Origin: Oegoconia quadripuncta | Lineage: Eukaryota > Arthropoda > Insecta > Lepidoptera > Autostichidae | Assembly (NCBI GenBank): GCA_949316235.1 | Contig: OX438755.1 | Location: 20,421,151-20,485,150, forward strand | Direction of reading: 5' to 3' | Length of the DNA stretch: 64,000 nt | Shown: positions 29,191 to 39,975 of the stretch, one piece after another | Numbering within the stretch: position 1 is the first letter of the stretch | Layout of the letters: every line of letters starts with the position of its first letter | Position numbers and translations under genes: made by a program | The notes under the pieces: model-generated | What the model was told of the DNA's origin: nothing | Databases searched by the model: none | The model's input: the letters and a program-made list of their open reading frames with translations, nothing else

Positions 29191-29935
29191 GAGACTGCAC
29201 TCCGGATTACAACTTTCCACTAGACTAGCAGAATTCAGCCAAAAATTGTTGGACTTCCATACATAATCCATCTTCCCCTTCTTATTTGCGTGAGCGCTTT
29301 TCTTTTTCGCGGCCACAGGATGAGCCCTGCCGTTCTAATGTCAGGACTCTGCTGTGTATCCCTTCTCACCGCTCAGACTTCTACTCACATTCTTTCACTG
29401 TGCATGCTGCCAGGCTGTGGAATTCTCGTCCTCACACTATCCGTGCCAGTCCATCGATCGCTGTCTTTAGGAAAAGAGTTAAGGAACATTACCTTTCCAT
29501 TTCATAGTGTTATTCCGTGTATTATATGTATGTTATATTTTATATTCGTATGTATTGAAATATGTACTTATTTATGTATTTATGTACTTATTAGTATGTA
29601 GTTAAATTTATATTCAGTTAGGTTTTTTTTATCTATCATATTTATCCATTTTTTTAGATATCCATTGTGCACGTCTTATCTGCCTCTTCCAGTCACATCT
29701 CTCTTTCGTAGGTCTGATGGAAGAAATTTCATTGTAGAAATAAGCAGAACCTGTTGTGTTTCCCTCTATTATGTTGTATCTGTATGTTTTTTTCTTGTGT
29801 GCAATAAATGATAAATAAATAAAATAAAATAAAGCTGGTTTCAGAATGGTTTACTTTTTATGGGTACTTAATGGAATTTTTTTCGATTGAATTCCACTAT
29901 GGTTACTTGGGGTAAGTTACTCACAATTAAGAATT
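29190..29935. mobile_element. MITE apparently split by a LINE fragment
   Basis: ACAACTTTCCACTAG-A and AAAATTGTTGGACTTCCATAC (to 29262) and, after the LINE, TTTTTTTCGATTGAATTCCA and GGGGTAAGTTACTCACAATTA (29876-29930) correspond in order to the two halves of the 175-bp MITE at 52621-52795. Moderate similarity by eye. Confidence 0.5.
29263..29835 (+). pseudogene. LINE ORF2 C-terminus and tail (Jockey/CR1-like)
   Basis: Open in frame from about 29265: PSSPSYLRERFSFSRP, CRSNVRTLLCIPSHRSDFYS, HSFTVHAARLWNSRPHTIRA, SPSIAVFRKRVKEHYLSIS, stop 29507. R---L--P-HR-DFY-HSFTV-AARLWN-LP--IR--PS---F-KRVK is a standard LINE C-terminus. 3' region of 300 bp ends GTGCAATAAATGATAAATAA then (AAATA)n. Confidence 0.85.
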
Positions 29936-30180
29936 ACACTGTTGATTTGTTGATAAGTTAAAAAAAAAAGGGGGGGGGGACAATAGAAGTCTGAACACAC
30001 GCTTCTGCTTTCAACGAGTCTTACTACTGGTCGAGGTTATGGGCCATGATCCTCCACAAGCGCCCAGTGCGCATTGGCGAATTTGTGTCGGATCACCTGA
30101 CATTCTGTTTGTGCCTCTGCAGGCCACCCACTTGGCTTATCGAAGGCCTTCAATTGAAAAGCACTCATGGCGCAGTCGTT
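29936..30180 (+). repeat. dispersed repeat remnant
   Basis: GGGCCATGATCCTCCACAAG, GGCGAATTTGTGTCGGAT and CTTCAATTGAAAAGCACTCA resemble, in order, 58548-58715. No coding support for the 60- to 66-aa frames on either strand. Confidence 0.5.
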
Positions 30181-30493
30181 TTTTTTATGTACGACGGGTT
30201 CGTACCTACTTGACCTCAATCACACCTGATGTTAAGTGAAGATGAGGTCGAAGGTGGAAGCGCACATTTGGGGGACTGGCTATCTTATCTCTGACAACCG
30301 GAACTCAACAATGCTATTAACATTGTTGCTTGGCGGCAGATTTAGATAAGATGGTGGTAGCTAGCCAGGCGGACATTAAAAATGCCCTACCACCAACCAA
30401 ACCGAGTACTTAAACATGTACCCCACTGGGGATCGAACCCGCGACCTCCGAATCGTAATCCCAACGTTGTTTACATTGAGCCACGGCGGCGGT
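30181..30493 (-). mobile_element. SINE A
   Basis: Near full length, minus; tail T-run at the left, head CCGCGACCTCCGAATCGTAA at right. Confidence 0.92.
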
Positions 30494-30558
30494 TTTTTCT
30501 TGTGTTTATGTCTACTATTGTTGTGCAATAAAGAATATTTTGTTGTTGTTGTTGTTGT
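30494..30558 (+). mobile_element. LINE 3' tail (TTG)n
   Basis: GTTGTGCAATAAAGAATATT then TTGTTGTTGTTGTTGTTG. A 3' stub only. Confidence 0.65.
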
Positions 30559-30851
30559 AAGCATCTCGCTCTCGCTGTGCTCACATCTACGGTACCTAGG
30601 TACACTCCAGTAGACATCAACCTACACTACTGCCAGTTTTACGGTCGCCGTACTCGCGACTGTACCTAAATTGTATACTCTGCCACATACAGGATACCTC
30701 AGTTTTGTTTAGTAAGCGTGTACCGCGCGCATTATTATTTGTTGTTTATTTGACGGAGGAAAACATAGCAAGGAAACACGCGCGAGTGATCGGATGTACA
30801 TATTATGGATGCCGCGTTTTTTTTTATTGGCAAATCGTCATTATTACTGTC

Positions 30852-30945
30852 TTGAGGCACTCGTGGTGCAGTGGCATTCGCTATTCGTCTTCGATTAGCG
30901 AAGTTAAGCAAGGTCTGACGCGGTCATTTCATTATGCATAACATA
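30852..30945 (+). mobile_element. 5S rRNA-derived SINE, 5' part
   Basis: GGCACTCGTGGTGCAGTGGC, then AGCGAAGTTAAGCAAGGTCT and GACGCGGTCA. GAAGTTAAGCAAxGTC and the CGGTCA that follows match the middle of 5S rRNA. Related pieces at 58759-58835 and 63465-63720. Confidence 0.65.
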
Positions 30946-31000
30946 TGCCACAATTATGTATCTTAAAATCCTTTCATCCACATTAGTGGGAGAAAGAAAA

Positions 31001-31111
31001 GCCAGTGCCCCAAATAAGATGGGGTTTCCGAGTCAGTACGCTTCCACCTTCGACCTCATCTTCACTTAACATCAGGTGTGATTGAGGTCAAGTGCCAATC
31101 TGTTGTGCATT
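31001..31111 (+). mobile_element. SINE A, 3' part
   Basis: GCCAGTGCCCCAAATAAGAT to CTGTTGTGCAT. 5' part missing. Confidence 0.85.
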
Positions 31112-31574
31112 ACTCTGTCTGTTTGTTTGTTAGCTTTTCACAACTACTATATACTAATACTAATTTAATGTAGATATGTACTACGGCAGGGTCGGTGGCT
31201 CATCGGTTAAGACGCGGTCTCCCAATTTAGGAGGTTTACCAATGAGTTTTTAAATTTAATTACTTATGTGCATTTATCAGTCTGCTCTTAAACGGTGAAG
31301 GAAAACATCGTGAGGAAACCTGCATGCCTGGGAAATAAAAATTCAAAGGCATGTGAAGTCCCTAACCAGCATTGGGCCAGTGTGGTGGACTATGGCCATA
31401 CTCCCTCATATACGAGGGAAGGACTATATCCCTGCAGTGGGATGTTTACCGGCTGATGCTGATTTTGACTCAAATGCTACAGCTTATGCTGAGATGGAGT
31501 CTATTTTTGACATCGCACTTCCCTCACTTCATTACACAGAAACTCTACAGTGGTAGCATGACAACCTGCGATAT

Positions 31575-32211
31575 ATTTTATCACAAATTTTATCGCGGTC
31601 ATCGGCCAAAGTGAGCATTTTGCAAGATGCGCGCTATATAATAATAAATAATAATAATAAATATCCTTAGACATACACACAGCGCCATCTAGTTCCACAG
31701 TAAGCAACTATATGCTTGTGTTGTGGATACCAGATGGTTGATATAATACATAAATACATTTTTTTTGTAAATAAATACTTATTATAAATGAAAACATCCA
31801 TAACTCGGGTACACATGTCCGTATTCATCACACAAACATATGCCCCTAGCGGGATTCGAACCCGCAACCTTTTGGTATAGTGGTCAGAGTTGCTAACCAT
31901 TACACCAAACAGGTCGTTATATAACAGGCTATATAACATGTGATAAACTATATCGCGTGTGGTCAAGCTACCCATGCTGGTCCCTGTATTGTAATTTTAT
32001 CGCGGTCAACTGCCAAAGTGAGCATTTTGATAGATGCACGCGATATAACGTGTGATGAACTATATCGCGTGTGGTCAAGCTACCCATGCTGTTCCCTGTA
32101 TTGTAATTTTATCGCGGTCATCTGCCAAAGTGAGCATTTTGATAGATGCGCGCGATATAACGTGTGGTAAACTATATCGCGTGTGCTCAAGCTACCCATG
32201 ATGGTTGCTGT
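31575..32211 (+). repeat. 112-bp minisatellite, 3 units
   Basis: One unit split by SINE B (31575-31641 plus 31937-31978), then units ending near 32091 and 32203. Same sequence as the minus strand of 1909-3231, including the GCGATATA/TATATCGC inverted pair. Confidence 0.93.
31642..31927 (-). mobile_element. SINE B with 9-bp target duplication
   Basis: Inserted into a minisatellite unit. GCTATATAA lies at 31633-31641 and 31928-31936; the matching place in the long copy (about 3181) has it once. So this SINE arrived after the composite element. The head is at the right (CAGGTCGTTA-), tail (TTA)n at left. Confidence 0.93.
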
Positions 32212-32382
32212 TATAATTTTCTTGTTATTTTTATTATTACTATTGTCATTGTGCGGTGTCAAATAAATATCTTTAATAATGCATTGTAAATAAACTACTA
32301 GTGGTTAACAAATAAAATATGACAATGTCCGTTACAATAGCTAAGTAGGTAATTGACGACGAAGCTAAGTAATAGCTAAGTA

Positions 32383-32410
32383 AACATCGTGAGGAAACCT
32401 ACATGCATAT
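32383..32410 (+). mobile_element. SINE C fragment
   Basis: AAACATCGTGAGGAAACCTA then CATGCA, an internal SINE C piece lying head-on to the fragment at 32480-32640. Confidence 0.55.
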
Positions 32411-32457
32411 GCATATATATATATAGACCTTCCCTAGGGAAGGTCTATATATATGCA
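32411..32457. repeat. near-perfect palindrome
   Basis: Centred on CCCTAGGG with arms GCATATATATATATAGACCT and complement. Lies at the junction of two opposed SINE C pieces, so probably formed by fold-back rearrangement. Confidence 0.8.
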
Positions 32458-32479
32458 TATAACGAGCATGCATGCATAT

Positions 32480-32640
32480 AACGAGCGAGTAAGAGACATA
32501 GTCCACCCACGCTGGGTTAATGCGGGTTGGGGACTTCACATAGGTAGGTACCTTAAAATTTTTATTTCTCCGGCATGCCGGTTTCCTCGCGATGTTTTCC
32601 TTCACCGTTTAAGAGCAGTCGGATAAATGCATAAAAGTAA
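32480..32640 (-). mobile_element. SINE C, middle part
   Basis: GCGGGTTGGGGACTTCACAT, CATGCCGGTTTCCTCGCGAT and TTCCTTCACCGTTTAAGAGC, reverse of the SINE C body. Confidence 0.8.
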
Positions 32641-32960
32641 TAATTTAGAAAATAGAGAAGTAATAATGGCATAGGTATTTAATTTGATACCTCTAGCCGT
32701 TTCTGAGATGACACAGAAGAAACATTTTATTATACACAACTTAAAAATATACACAGTGAAAAAATTAAATAGGTGTACAAAGGCGGTCTTATCGCTTGTA
32801 GATATCTCTTCCAGACAAGTGTTGACGTACTGACAGACAGACAGATGGAAAACCAGTGTTCCTCTAATAGTTCTTTTTTACGAAACCGTAAAATCGATCT
32901 AAAGATTGTGATCAACTTAAATTGACACTTAAGATATTTGTGTATTAAACCAGTATTAAC

Positions 32961-33212
32961 CGATTGGTGTAGCGAAACCAACGGTTGCGGGTTCGAATGC
33001 CGAAAAGGGTAAATGTGATGGATGTTTATGTGACTATTTATATATGTTTTCCTAATTATACTCTTTTCAGTATTGTGCATTGTAAAATGTATATTCTCCT
33101 TTTGTGCAATAAAGTGTTTTTGTATGTATTGTATGTTTATCCGTTATTTAGTATCCATAGCACAAGATTTGCTTAGTTTGGGAGTAGATAATGAAGTGTC
33201 CCGAATATTTAT
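32961..33212 (+). mobile_element. SINE B variant with inserted LINE tail
   Basis: GATTGGTGTAGCGAAACCAA, GCGGGTTCGAATGCCG, then at about 33060-33138 a foreign piece ending TGTGCAATAAAGTGTTTTTG (LINE 3' tail), and the SINE resumes at TTTATCCGTTATTTAGTATC. Confidence 0.75.
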
Positions 33213-34107
33213 TTATATATTAATACAGGTACTAGTAAAAGTTCCTCTAATTTTATAACTTTATAACCATATAACTTTATATAGATGCAGATAATGTATA
33301 ATAATTTATGTGACAAATGAATCATGAATTTGCAATAACGAACACACTTATTGAAGGAGATGGTTGTCTTATCTCAAACAATGTAAGATCAAACCTGCGA
33401 CCTCCGTGTCCTAATGATAACATTATATGATATTGCTAAAACTGAACCTTCACCGAGAGTGACCAAAAATATTAAAAAAAGTACTTAACAAATAACAACA
33501 TATCGCTTTTTAAAATTACCCACTTTGAATCAACATTGAATATATACGTCCAACAGTTAAAAATATAAATAAAAACATGAAGCAACAAAAAAAAAAACCA
33601 CCAACCTTTTAGTTATTAATTTTTTCTCACCAACACATAAACTAATAAAAAAACACAGCACAAAATTTCGTCAAAATAATAAGCCTATATAGTCACTTTA
33701 CGCGTGTGCAGCCGTCATCTCAGGCTGTGTTTACGACCTGCGCTTACGCATGCAATTTCATTACTGAACGCCAAGGTGGACGCCGATATGCTCAGTAATG
33801 TTAGGTACAGTGAAGACACATCAGCAGGGTTACTGCGTAAGTGAATTGCGGATAACGCACGCAGTTATTGTATCTTTGTCCCTTATCATCTTACATGTTT
33901 AGATGTGATCATTTCACGGTTAATATATTTTTATTTAAAAATAACTTAAAACTTAACTACTTACGTGATCGACGTGATTACTATTAAGAAAAGCCGTTCT
34001 TGATCACCAATTAAAAGTTATAAGTCTATAAAATAAAAAAATTTTTACTCTTGACTCAAGTGTTACTTATTTTGAGTTTTTTTTTAAGTGAGAGAGTTTT
34101 TAAGAGT
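33213..34107. other. unassigned sequence
   Basis: No gene or familiar repeat in 0.9 kb. Confidence 0.5.
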
Positions 34108-34392
34108 GAGTTAAGTGAAGATAAGGTCGAAGGTGGAAACGTACTGATCCGGAAACCCCAACACATTTGGGGGACTGGCTATCTTATCTCTGACAACCGG
34201 AACACAACAATGCTATTAACATTGCTGCTTGGCGGCAGATTTAGATAAGATGGTGGTAGCTAGCCAGGCGGACATTTAAAATGCCCTACCACCAACCAAA
34301 CCGAGTACTTAAACATGTATCCCGCTGGGGATCGAACCCGCGACCTCCGATTCGTAAACCCAACGTTGTTTACATTGAGCCACAGAGGCGAT
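34108..34392 (-). mobile_element. SINE A
   Basis: Minus copy, tail truncated (starts GTTAAGTGAAGATAAGGTCG), head complete (ACATTGAGCCACAGAGGCG). Confidence 0.9.
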
Positions 34393-35683
34393 TAAAACAC
34401 ACGGAGGGAGTGTTACCATTCACGTTTAACATCGCATTGCTTTTAATATCTACAATTCACTGTTTATCCTTTTCTATTACCTATTATTTTTTGTTTAATA
34501 TTATTATTTTCGTAAACTGCTAAGTACACGGGGTGCACTTAAAAAATAGTGAAATTTTAATTTTTTTTACAACCTGTTCTTTTATTTCTTCTTTCTTCTT
34601 TAAATTTTCTTTAAATTTGTACGTAGTAGATCTTGTGTACGGATTGGGTACAGTCAATCAGAAGGTGTGCAGTGTATCGATAAGGAAAACGAGAGATTCA
34701 CATTCACAGTTATTTATTTATCTGACTCAACATTATACGAAACAGTATTACATAGAACACGGTACACGAGGGCGAGTTAGCGAGGAGCGCGACGGGGAAC
34801 AACTGGCGAGCCCACGCGGTGCAATCGTTCGCTAACCCACTGATGACATTTGAGAACGTATTACGTCACATACATTGTGTCCCTACAAATTTATTGAAAG
34901 GAAGATTTTGTATATGAACGCGAACTCTATTAAAAAAACGTATACATACACCATTGAATGAATTACTGACTTTGCAGACCTGAGTGAGAGAGACCTGAGA
35001 CCTTAATGTGACCAGCAAGTATATCTTTTTTATTTTCTTGTATTGACATCGTTTTTGTCACCATTTTTTCTTAAATAACGCCGTTATTTTCAAATATATG
35101 AAATTTTCAAGAGTCTACTGTGACGAAAAAGTTAGAATATTATATTCTTGAAACTTATCTCCTAGTGACACTGCACGTCTCAATAGGTAAAACGCGCGAA
35201 CGCCTTTTTTCTGTAAAACAAAAATTGTATATCATTGCATCGATGAGCGACCTTACTGTGTGCGACTGTGCGTGTTACTGTGCAGTGAATGGTTTTTAGC
35301 CACAAATTGACGTGTCGATTGATTACATTAGCTTTTATCCTTATGTAATTTTTTTGGTATTAATATATTAATGTACCTACTATTTCGTTAAATGGGGTAC
35401 CCATTTGGCAAAGTAATTTGACTTACCTAATGCTAGGCATGAAAGTTCTATTAACTTGAATTTGCTAACAATTATATATTATACTGGTGAAATTTAACGA
35501 TTGACTTTGCGGAAAATGTGCAACAGTTTTATTTATTAGAGACCTAAAATTTTTCATAAATGAATAAATCATTATTCATCATATGTCAACCCTAATTCAC
35601 GCGCTTGATGTAGGTTGTACTATGCGGAACGCATTTCCCAGCGTCAAAAAAAAAAAAAAAAAAAAATAGGTTAATCATTTTAA
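34393..35683. other. unassigned sequence
   Basis: No gene recognised. 34650-34830 contains a GC-richer stretch (CGAGTTAGCGAGGAGCGCGA) whose inverted GAACGATTGC-type ends could be part of an LTR, but I found no second copy. 35640-35666 is an A-run. Confidence 0.5.
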
Positions 35684-35873
35684 TCCCTACTAATATTATA
35701 AATGCGAAAGTGTGTGTGTATGTATGTATGTTTGTTACATCTTCACGCCTAAACGGTTGGACGGATTTGGATGAAATTTGGTTGGTGGACAGATAATATA
35801 CAGGCAAATTTTTTTTGTTGAACGAATTTTGATGAAATCTTCCACGCGGACGAAGTGGTGGGCGGAAAGCTAG
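35684..35873 (+). mobile_element. non-autonomous Helitron-like element
   Basis: 190 bp. Starts TCCCTACTAATATTATAAAT and ends GGGCGGAAAGCTAG, inserted between A (35683) and T (35874), which are the Helitron end and target rules. Contains CACGCCTAAACGGTTGGACG and GGATGAAATTTGGTTGG. No reading frame; needs a Rep/helicase from elsewhere. Confidence 0.8.
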
Positions 35874-36529
35874 TAAATTATAAATCGTTCATGGTAAAAA
35901 GATGAAAAAGGAATGAGGTCTAGAAAGATTAGTAAGCTTAGTTTTCCTGCAAAGCGTCATTGACCTGATCACCTGATAGGGTTGAAATTCGTCAATTAAT
36001 GAGATAACTTTGGCTAACTATGCCTTTAAAAACGATGCAAAATATTGATATAGTTATTAGATACCATTTTTAGAACACAGACAAAGGAATTAGATTTTTA
36101 AGTTATGGTCGGTCGTTGTGTCCCACTTAGTATAAAAGGTGTATAATACGCTTCCCGACGTAAAAATCGACCCACGAGGAGTTTTACATACAAAGGTTTT
36201 TGGAAGCCCTGGTTCCTCGCCATGCAATGTTTACTAGAGATCTGATGTCGAATATCTGGAATACCCAAATGATTGAATCAACAGTTAACACGTCAGTTGG
36301 ACATGTATGTACAAAGACAATCTAAAAATGGCAAAGAATTGTATGGAAAACCAAACACCGAATAAAACTCTTAATAAGGATTGTAAACGACTTGTCAGAT
36401 CAGTTGGGTTTCTCGAAACTCTAGACCTCATCCATTTATGCTCCAGAAAACTGACACTAGAACACTCACAAAAGATCCCCTGGTGAGATGGCAGGTCTTC
36501 GAATATCATATGATATAACAATATGAGTT
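35874..36529. other. unassigned sequence
   Basis: No gene recognised. Confidence 0.5.
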
Positions 36530-36700
36530 TAGAAATCCGACAGCATATTTTATATTTCGCGGGCGCCATGTTGGATTTTTTACCATAACATATATCCTAT
36601 GACACTCCAGGATCAAGGTGAATCTGACGACACCAGGCACTTCGAAATTGGTCAAACTGTTTAGGCTACAGGAGGTAACATAGAAATCTTCATACATACA
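36530..36700 (-). repeat. repeat F
   Basis: Reverse of 47985-48140: GCCATGTTGGATTTTTTACC, GATCAAGGTGAATCTGACGA, TTTAGGCTACAGGAGGTAAC, ATAGAAATCTTCATACATAC. Confidence 0.75.
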
Positions 36701-36712
36701 TATTGGGTCTTT

Positions 36713-37114
36713 ACCTATGAAATTGGAGTTTTTTTTCTTCGTTAATCATATGTACCAATTCCTGCGATTTTCAAAGCTATATCCAAATTTGTTTTTTATT
36801 TGGCAAATGGAATATTATTTCAAGGTTATTTTTTTTTTATTTCTGGGCTAAATCACATAATAAAAAAATTTGAACAGAGCTCTTTTCATGTAATTCCCAT
36901 AATCATTTCTTAGATTCGCTGAAACTTTTATAAAACGGTTAGTTTTAAAAATTAACGCTGCTATACTTAACTTAATGTTATCCGATAATACACACAAAGT
37001 TTAGCTAAATTTGGATTTGCCGTTCCCAAAAAAAGAACAAAAATGTTTGTATGGAGAAAACAGTCTTAATGAAATTCTTCATACAAAACGCCAATTTCAT
37101 AGGTAAGGACCTAA
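36713..37114 (+). mobile_element. TTGGGTC MITE, complete
   Basis: 402 bp between TA (36711-36712) and TA (37115-37116). Terminal repeats TTGGGTCTTTACCTATGAAA / complement of GGTAAGGACCTAA-type end, about 26 bp. Body matches 39560-39975 throughout. Confidence 0.9.
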
Positions 37115-37116
37115 TA

Positions 37117-37356
37117 CATACACTCGAAAAACATTACCCTCCTTCTTTGGGTAGTCGGCTAAAAAGCCTCGTGGCTCGATTTTTGTGTCCGGGTGTGAGA
37201 AGTTGCAGATTTTGAAAGTGACTTTTCCAACTAGAGGGAAAAAAGTCTTGCGCCCACAGTAGTGTTAATCAGTCTTGCTTGTGACTAACGTATACTGACC
37301 ACATTATTGTGAAGGTGATCATTCCGTAAACACATAGAAAGCCTTTTGGGATAAAC
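37117..37356. other. unassigned sequence
   Basis: CACTCGAAAAACATTACCCT and GTAGTCGGCTAAAAAGCCTC; no gene. Confidence 0.4.
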
Positions 37357-37430
37357 TGTCTCAATGTAAACATTCGCGGGTTCAACCCAGCGGGGTACAA
37401 ATTTGGTACGCGGTTTGGTTGGTGGTATTT
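37357..37430 (+). mobile_element. SINE A, head fragment
   Basis: GTCTCAATGTAAACATTCGC, GGGTTCAACCCAGCGGGGTA and CGGTTTGGTTGGTGGTA. About 25 bp of the head is missing. Confidence 0.7.
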
Positions 37431-37663
37431 TTAACCGCCAACGAAAAACGGCGGGTGTTATGTGTTTGATCGTGTTGTTTGTGTGTGTCCATGTGGTGTT
37501 TAGATGTATCTCAGTAATGAGTGGTCCAAATTGAGTGCGGTTTTTTTATTAATGACTAAAAGAAGGGACAGTCGCGTTTGATGTATTTGACGACGTTCTG
37601 TGTGCGAGTCTTTGCCCGGATGTATCTGGGTAATGCGGGGTCGATACCTAATAAACAAAATAA

Positions 37664-37846
37664 TAAATATAAATATTTCGGACACGCTTATACCAATCAT
37701 CCCAAATAATCCCAAAGTAAGCAAAAATGATGATTATTGATACTAGATAACGGATAAACATACATAAACATGTATAATATAAACATCAATGATTCGGGAA
37801 TCAATCATAATCAATATTCATCACACAAACATTTACCCCTCGCGGT
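37664..37846 (-). mobile_element. SINE B variant
   Basis: Reverse of the 42864 type: TTATCCGTTATCTAGTATC complement at 37737-37755 and CACACAAACATTTACCC at 37823. Head lost. Confidence 0.75.
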
Positions 37847-37867
37847 GGACGCGGCGCGTGGTGCTTG

Positions 37868-38174
37868 CTCCTCTGTATTATTCAATGCAAGCTAACACAA
37901 CTACACAAGCTAAGAGCGTCGGTGACTTAGCGGTTAAGACGCGGTCTCACAATTTGGGAGTTCGATTCCGAGACAGGCCATGGTACCAATGAGTTTTCTT
38001 AAATGGTGAAGGCAAACATCGTGAGGAAACCTGCATGCCTCAGAAATAAAAATTCTAAGGCATGTGAAATCCCAACCCGCATTGGGCCAGCGTGATGGAC
38101 TATGGCCCATACTCCATCATTATATGAGGGAAGGCCTATATCCCTGCAGTGAGATGTTTACGGCCTGTGATGAT
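37868..38174 (+). mobile_element. SINE C with shared 5' flank
   Basis: Head GAGCGTCGGTGACTTAGCGG; tail GGCCTGTGATGATGATA. Preceded by the same 46 bp as the copy at 23836. Confidence 0.87.
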
Positions 38175-38489
38175 AACACAACCTAATCAACCCGCTCTGA
38201 GCAGCACAGTTTGTAATAATGCGGGAAATATCTGCCATCCATTAGGATCTGCCGAGGCATTTCGTGAAATGGCTAATTCAGTGATCTGCCTGCGACATAT
38301 ATTATTCCCTCTCAATTCATTAATCAATCCTAAGGGAACCTAACTAAGGTTAGGTAAGTTCCAAACTAAAAAATCATAGACAAGCGTTTACAAACTTCCA
38401 ACCTTTTACCATGTAACCTAAGAAGTGGTAAAAGAAATGTCCAATACCTCCCACACTCTGTCCAAGTCAGTGTAATATCACAATAACAA
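38175..38489. other. unassigned sequence
   Basis: No gene recognised. Confidence 0.45.
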
Positions 38490-38558
38490 TAAGACATGGC
38501 TGTATGGGCGTAGATCCCCTTGCCTTCTCCGAGAGGAGAGAATAAAACGAAAAAAAAA
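38490..38558 (+). mobile_element. element E, 3' end
   Basis: AATAAGACATGGCTGTATGG, CCTTGCCTTCTCCGAGAGGA, AATAAAACG then eight A. Stands directly before the next E copy, head to tail. Confidence 0.8.
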
Positions 38559-38561
38559 TAA

Positions 38562-38962
38562 CGGCTTTTTGGCGGGAACTCGGCGAGTGAAGTAGCATTT
38601 TTATTTATAAGTCATTCTAACTTTGTGCATTCTAACTTTTGAAGCTTAATAATGGCAGAATATTGTGCAGCAAACGTTAGTGATGGTGTACAAGTGAAGG
38701 GAAGTGTAAATTAAAGTGCGTAACGGAGCTTTCGAGTTCCCACAAGAAGCCGCCAAAATCTTTTGTAAAGCGTTCTGCCACTTTACTGAAGAATGACTTG
38801 ACCGTGACTAGACTCTGTATACGCCAAGTATACGACGAATTACGTGTTTTGACTGAGACTGACTTACAAACTGAAGAAATAAGAGAAATAAGACATGGCT
38901 GTTATGGGCTAGATCCCTTTGCCTTCTCCTAAAGGAGAGAATGAAACCAAAAAAAAAAAAAA
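38562..38962 (+). mobile_element. element E, full copy
   Basis: Starts GGCTTTTTGGCGGGAACTC like 26948 and ends GAGAATGAAACC plus an A-run. About 95 percent like 26948-27340 by eye. Confidence 0.88.
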
Positions 38963-38965
38963 AAA

Positions 38966-39229
38966 TAACATGCCATATCGTAAATGAACACAGAAAGGTT
39001 GCAAGGATTTTTGTGGTACAAATTTCTTAACCTACTTTAAGCCGTATGTACTATACACACAGATGATAAAGCGTTATACAAACAAGGCATCAATTAGAAG
39101 GTGATTTTAAGTTGTTTATTTAAAAATTTGTACACGCGTCAACTGCACGGACGTATGTCACTCATTTCATTACAAAGGGAACTCATCGCATTCTTTGCTA
39201 AGCCGCTAAAAAAAAAATCTCTACCGCTA
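38966..39229. other. unassigned sequence
   Basis: No gene recognised. Confidence 0.4.
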
Positions 39230-39324
39230 ACTAAACCGAGTACTAAAAATGTATCCCGTTGGAGATCGAACCCGCGACCTCCGAATCGTAAATCCTATGT
39301 TGTTTACATTGAGCCACGGAGGCG
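39230..39324 (-). mobile_element. SINE A, head part
   Basis: AACTAAACCGAGTACTAAAA to ACATTGAGCCACGGAGGCG. Rest missing. Confidence 0.85.
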
Positions 39325-39559
39325 CAACTCAAGAATACCTTACCTAATTGAAAAGTAGCTTCTACTCAAGAGCGATTTTCGAGTTGTGAAATGAGAATTT
39401 TGCAAATTGTAAAGAATGGGCCTGTTCTAATATTTATTTTTAGAACATTTCCTCCTTCAATAAAGATACATACACACCACAATTCTTTACTTTTAAATTC
39501 TTCTAGAGCAATGTGCTGATAGGTTTTAGAAGCAGTATTTATTAGAGAGTTCATACATA

Positions 39560-39975
39560 TTGGGTCTTTACCTATGAAATTGGAGTTTTTTTACTTCGTT
39601 AATCATTATGTACCAATTCCTACGATTCTCAAAGCTATTTCCAAATTTTGTGTTTTATTCGGAAAATGGAATATTATTTCAGGGTTTCACATGAAATATT
39701 TTTTAGTTTCTGGCCTAAATCACATAATAAAAAAAAACTTGAACAGAACTCTTTTCATGTGTTTCCCATAATCATTTCTTAGATTCGCTGAAACTTTTTA
39801 AAGGCTTTTAAAAATTAACACTGCCTATACTTAACTTAATGTTATCCGATACACACTAAGTTTAGCTAAATTTGGTTTTGCCGTTCCAAAAAAAAAATCA
39901 AAAATGTTTGTATGGAGAAAACAGTCTTAATGAAATTCTTCATACAAAACGCCAATTTCATAGGTAAAGACCTAA
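39560..39975 (+). mobile_element. TTGGGTC MITE, complete
   Basis: 416 bp between TA (39558-39559) and TA (39976-39977). Ends TTGGGTCTTTACC and GGTAAAGACCTAA. Confidence 0.9.

Larger units (their letters stand above)
31190..32361 (+). mobile_element. composite SINE-minisatellite element, short copy
   Basis: Order on this strand: SINE C head and body (31190-31466), linker with GACTCAAATGCTACAGC and CTACAGTGGTAGCATGAC (31467-31580), minisatellite (3 units, interrupted by SINE B 31642-31927), 3' segment TTATTACTATTGTCATTG, GTCAAATAAATATC, GTGGTTAACAAATAAA, ending with AATTGACGAC at 32361. Every module occurs in the same order, inverted, at 3643-1758. The SINE C B-box stretch is deleted here (GGAGGTTTACCAATGAG). 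Confidence 0.7.

Noticed and set aside
34533..34835. 100-aa plus frame; possible LTR retrotransposon edge
   Set aside because: No gag/pol motif, no second LTR, no primer-binding site found.
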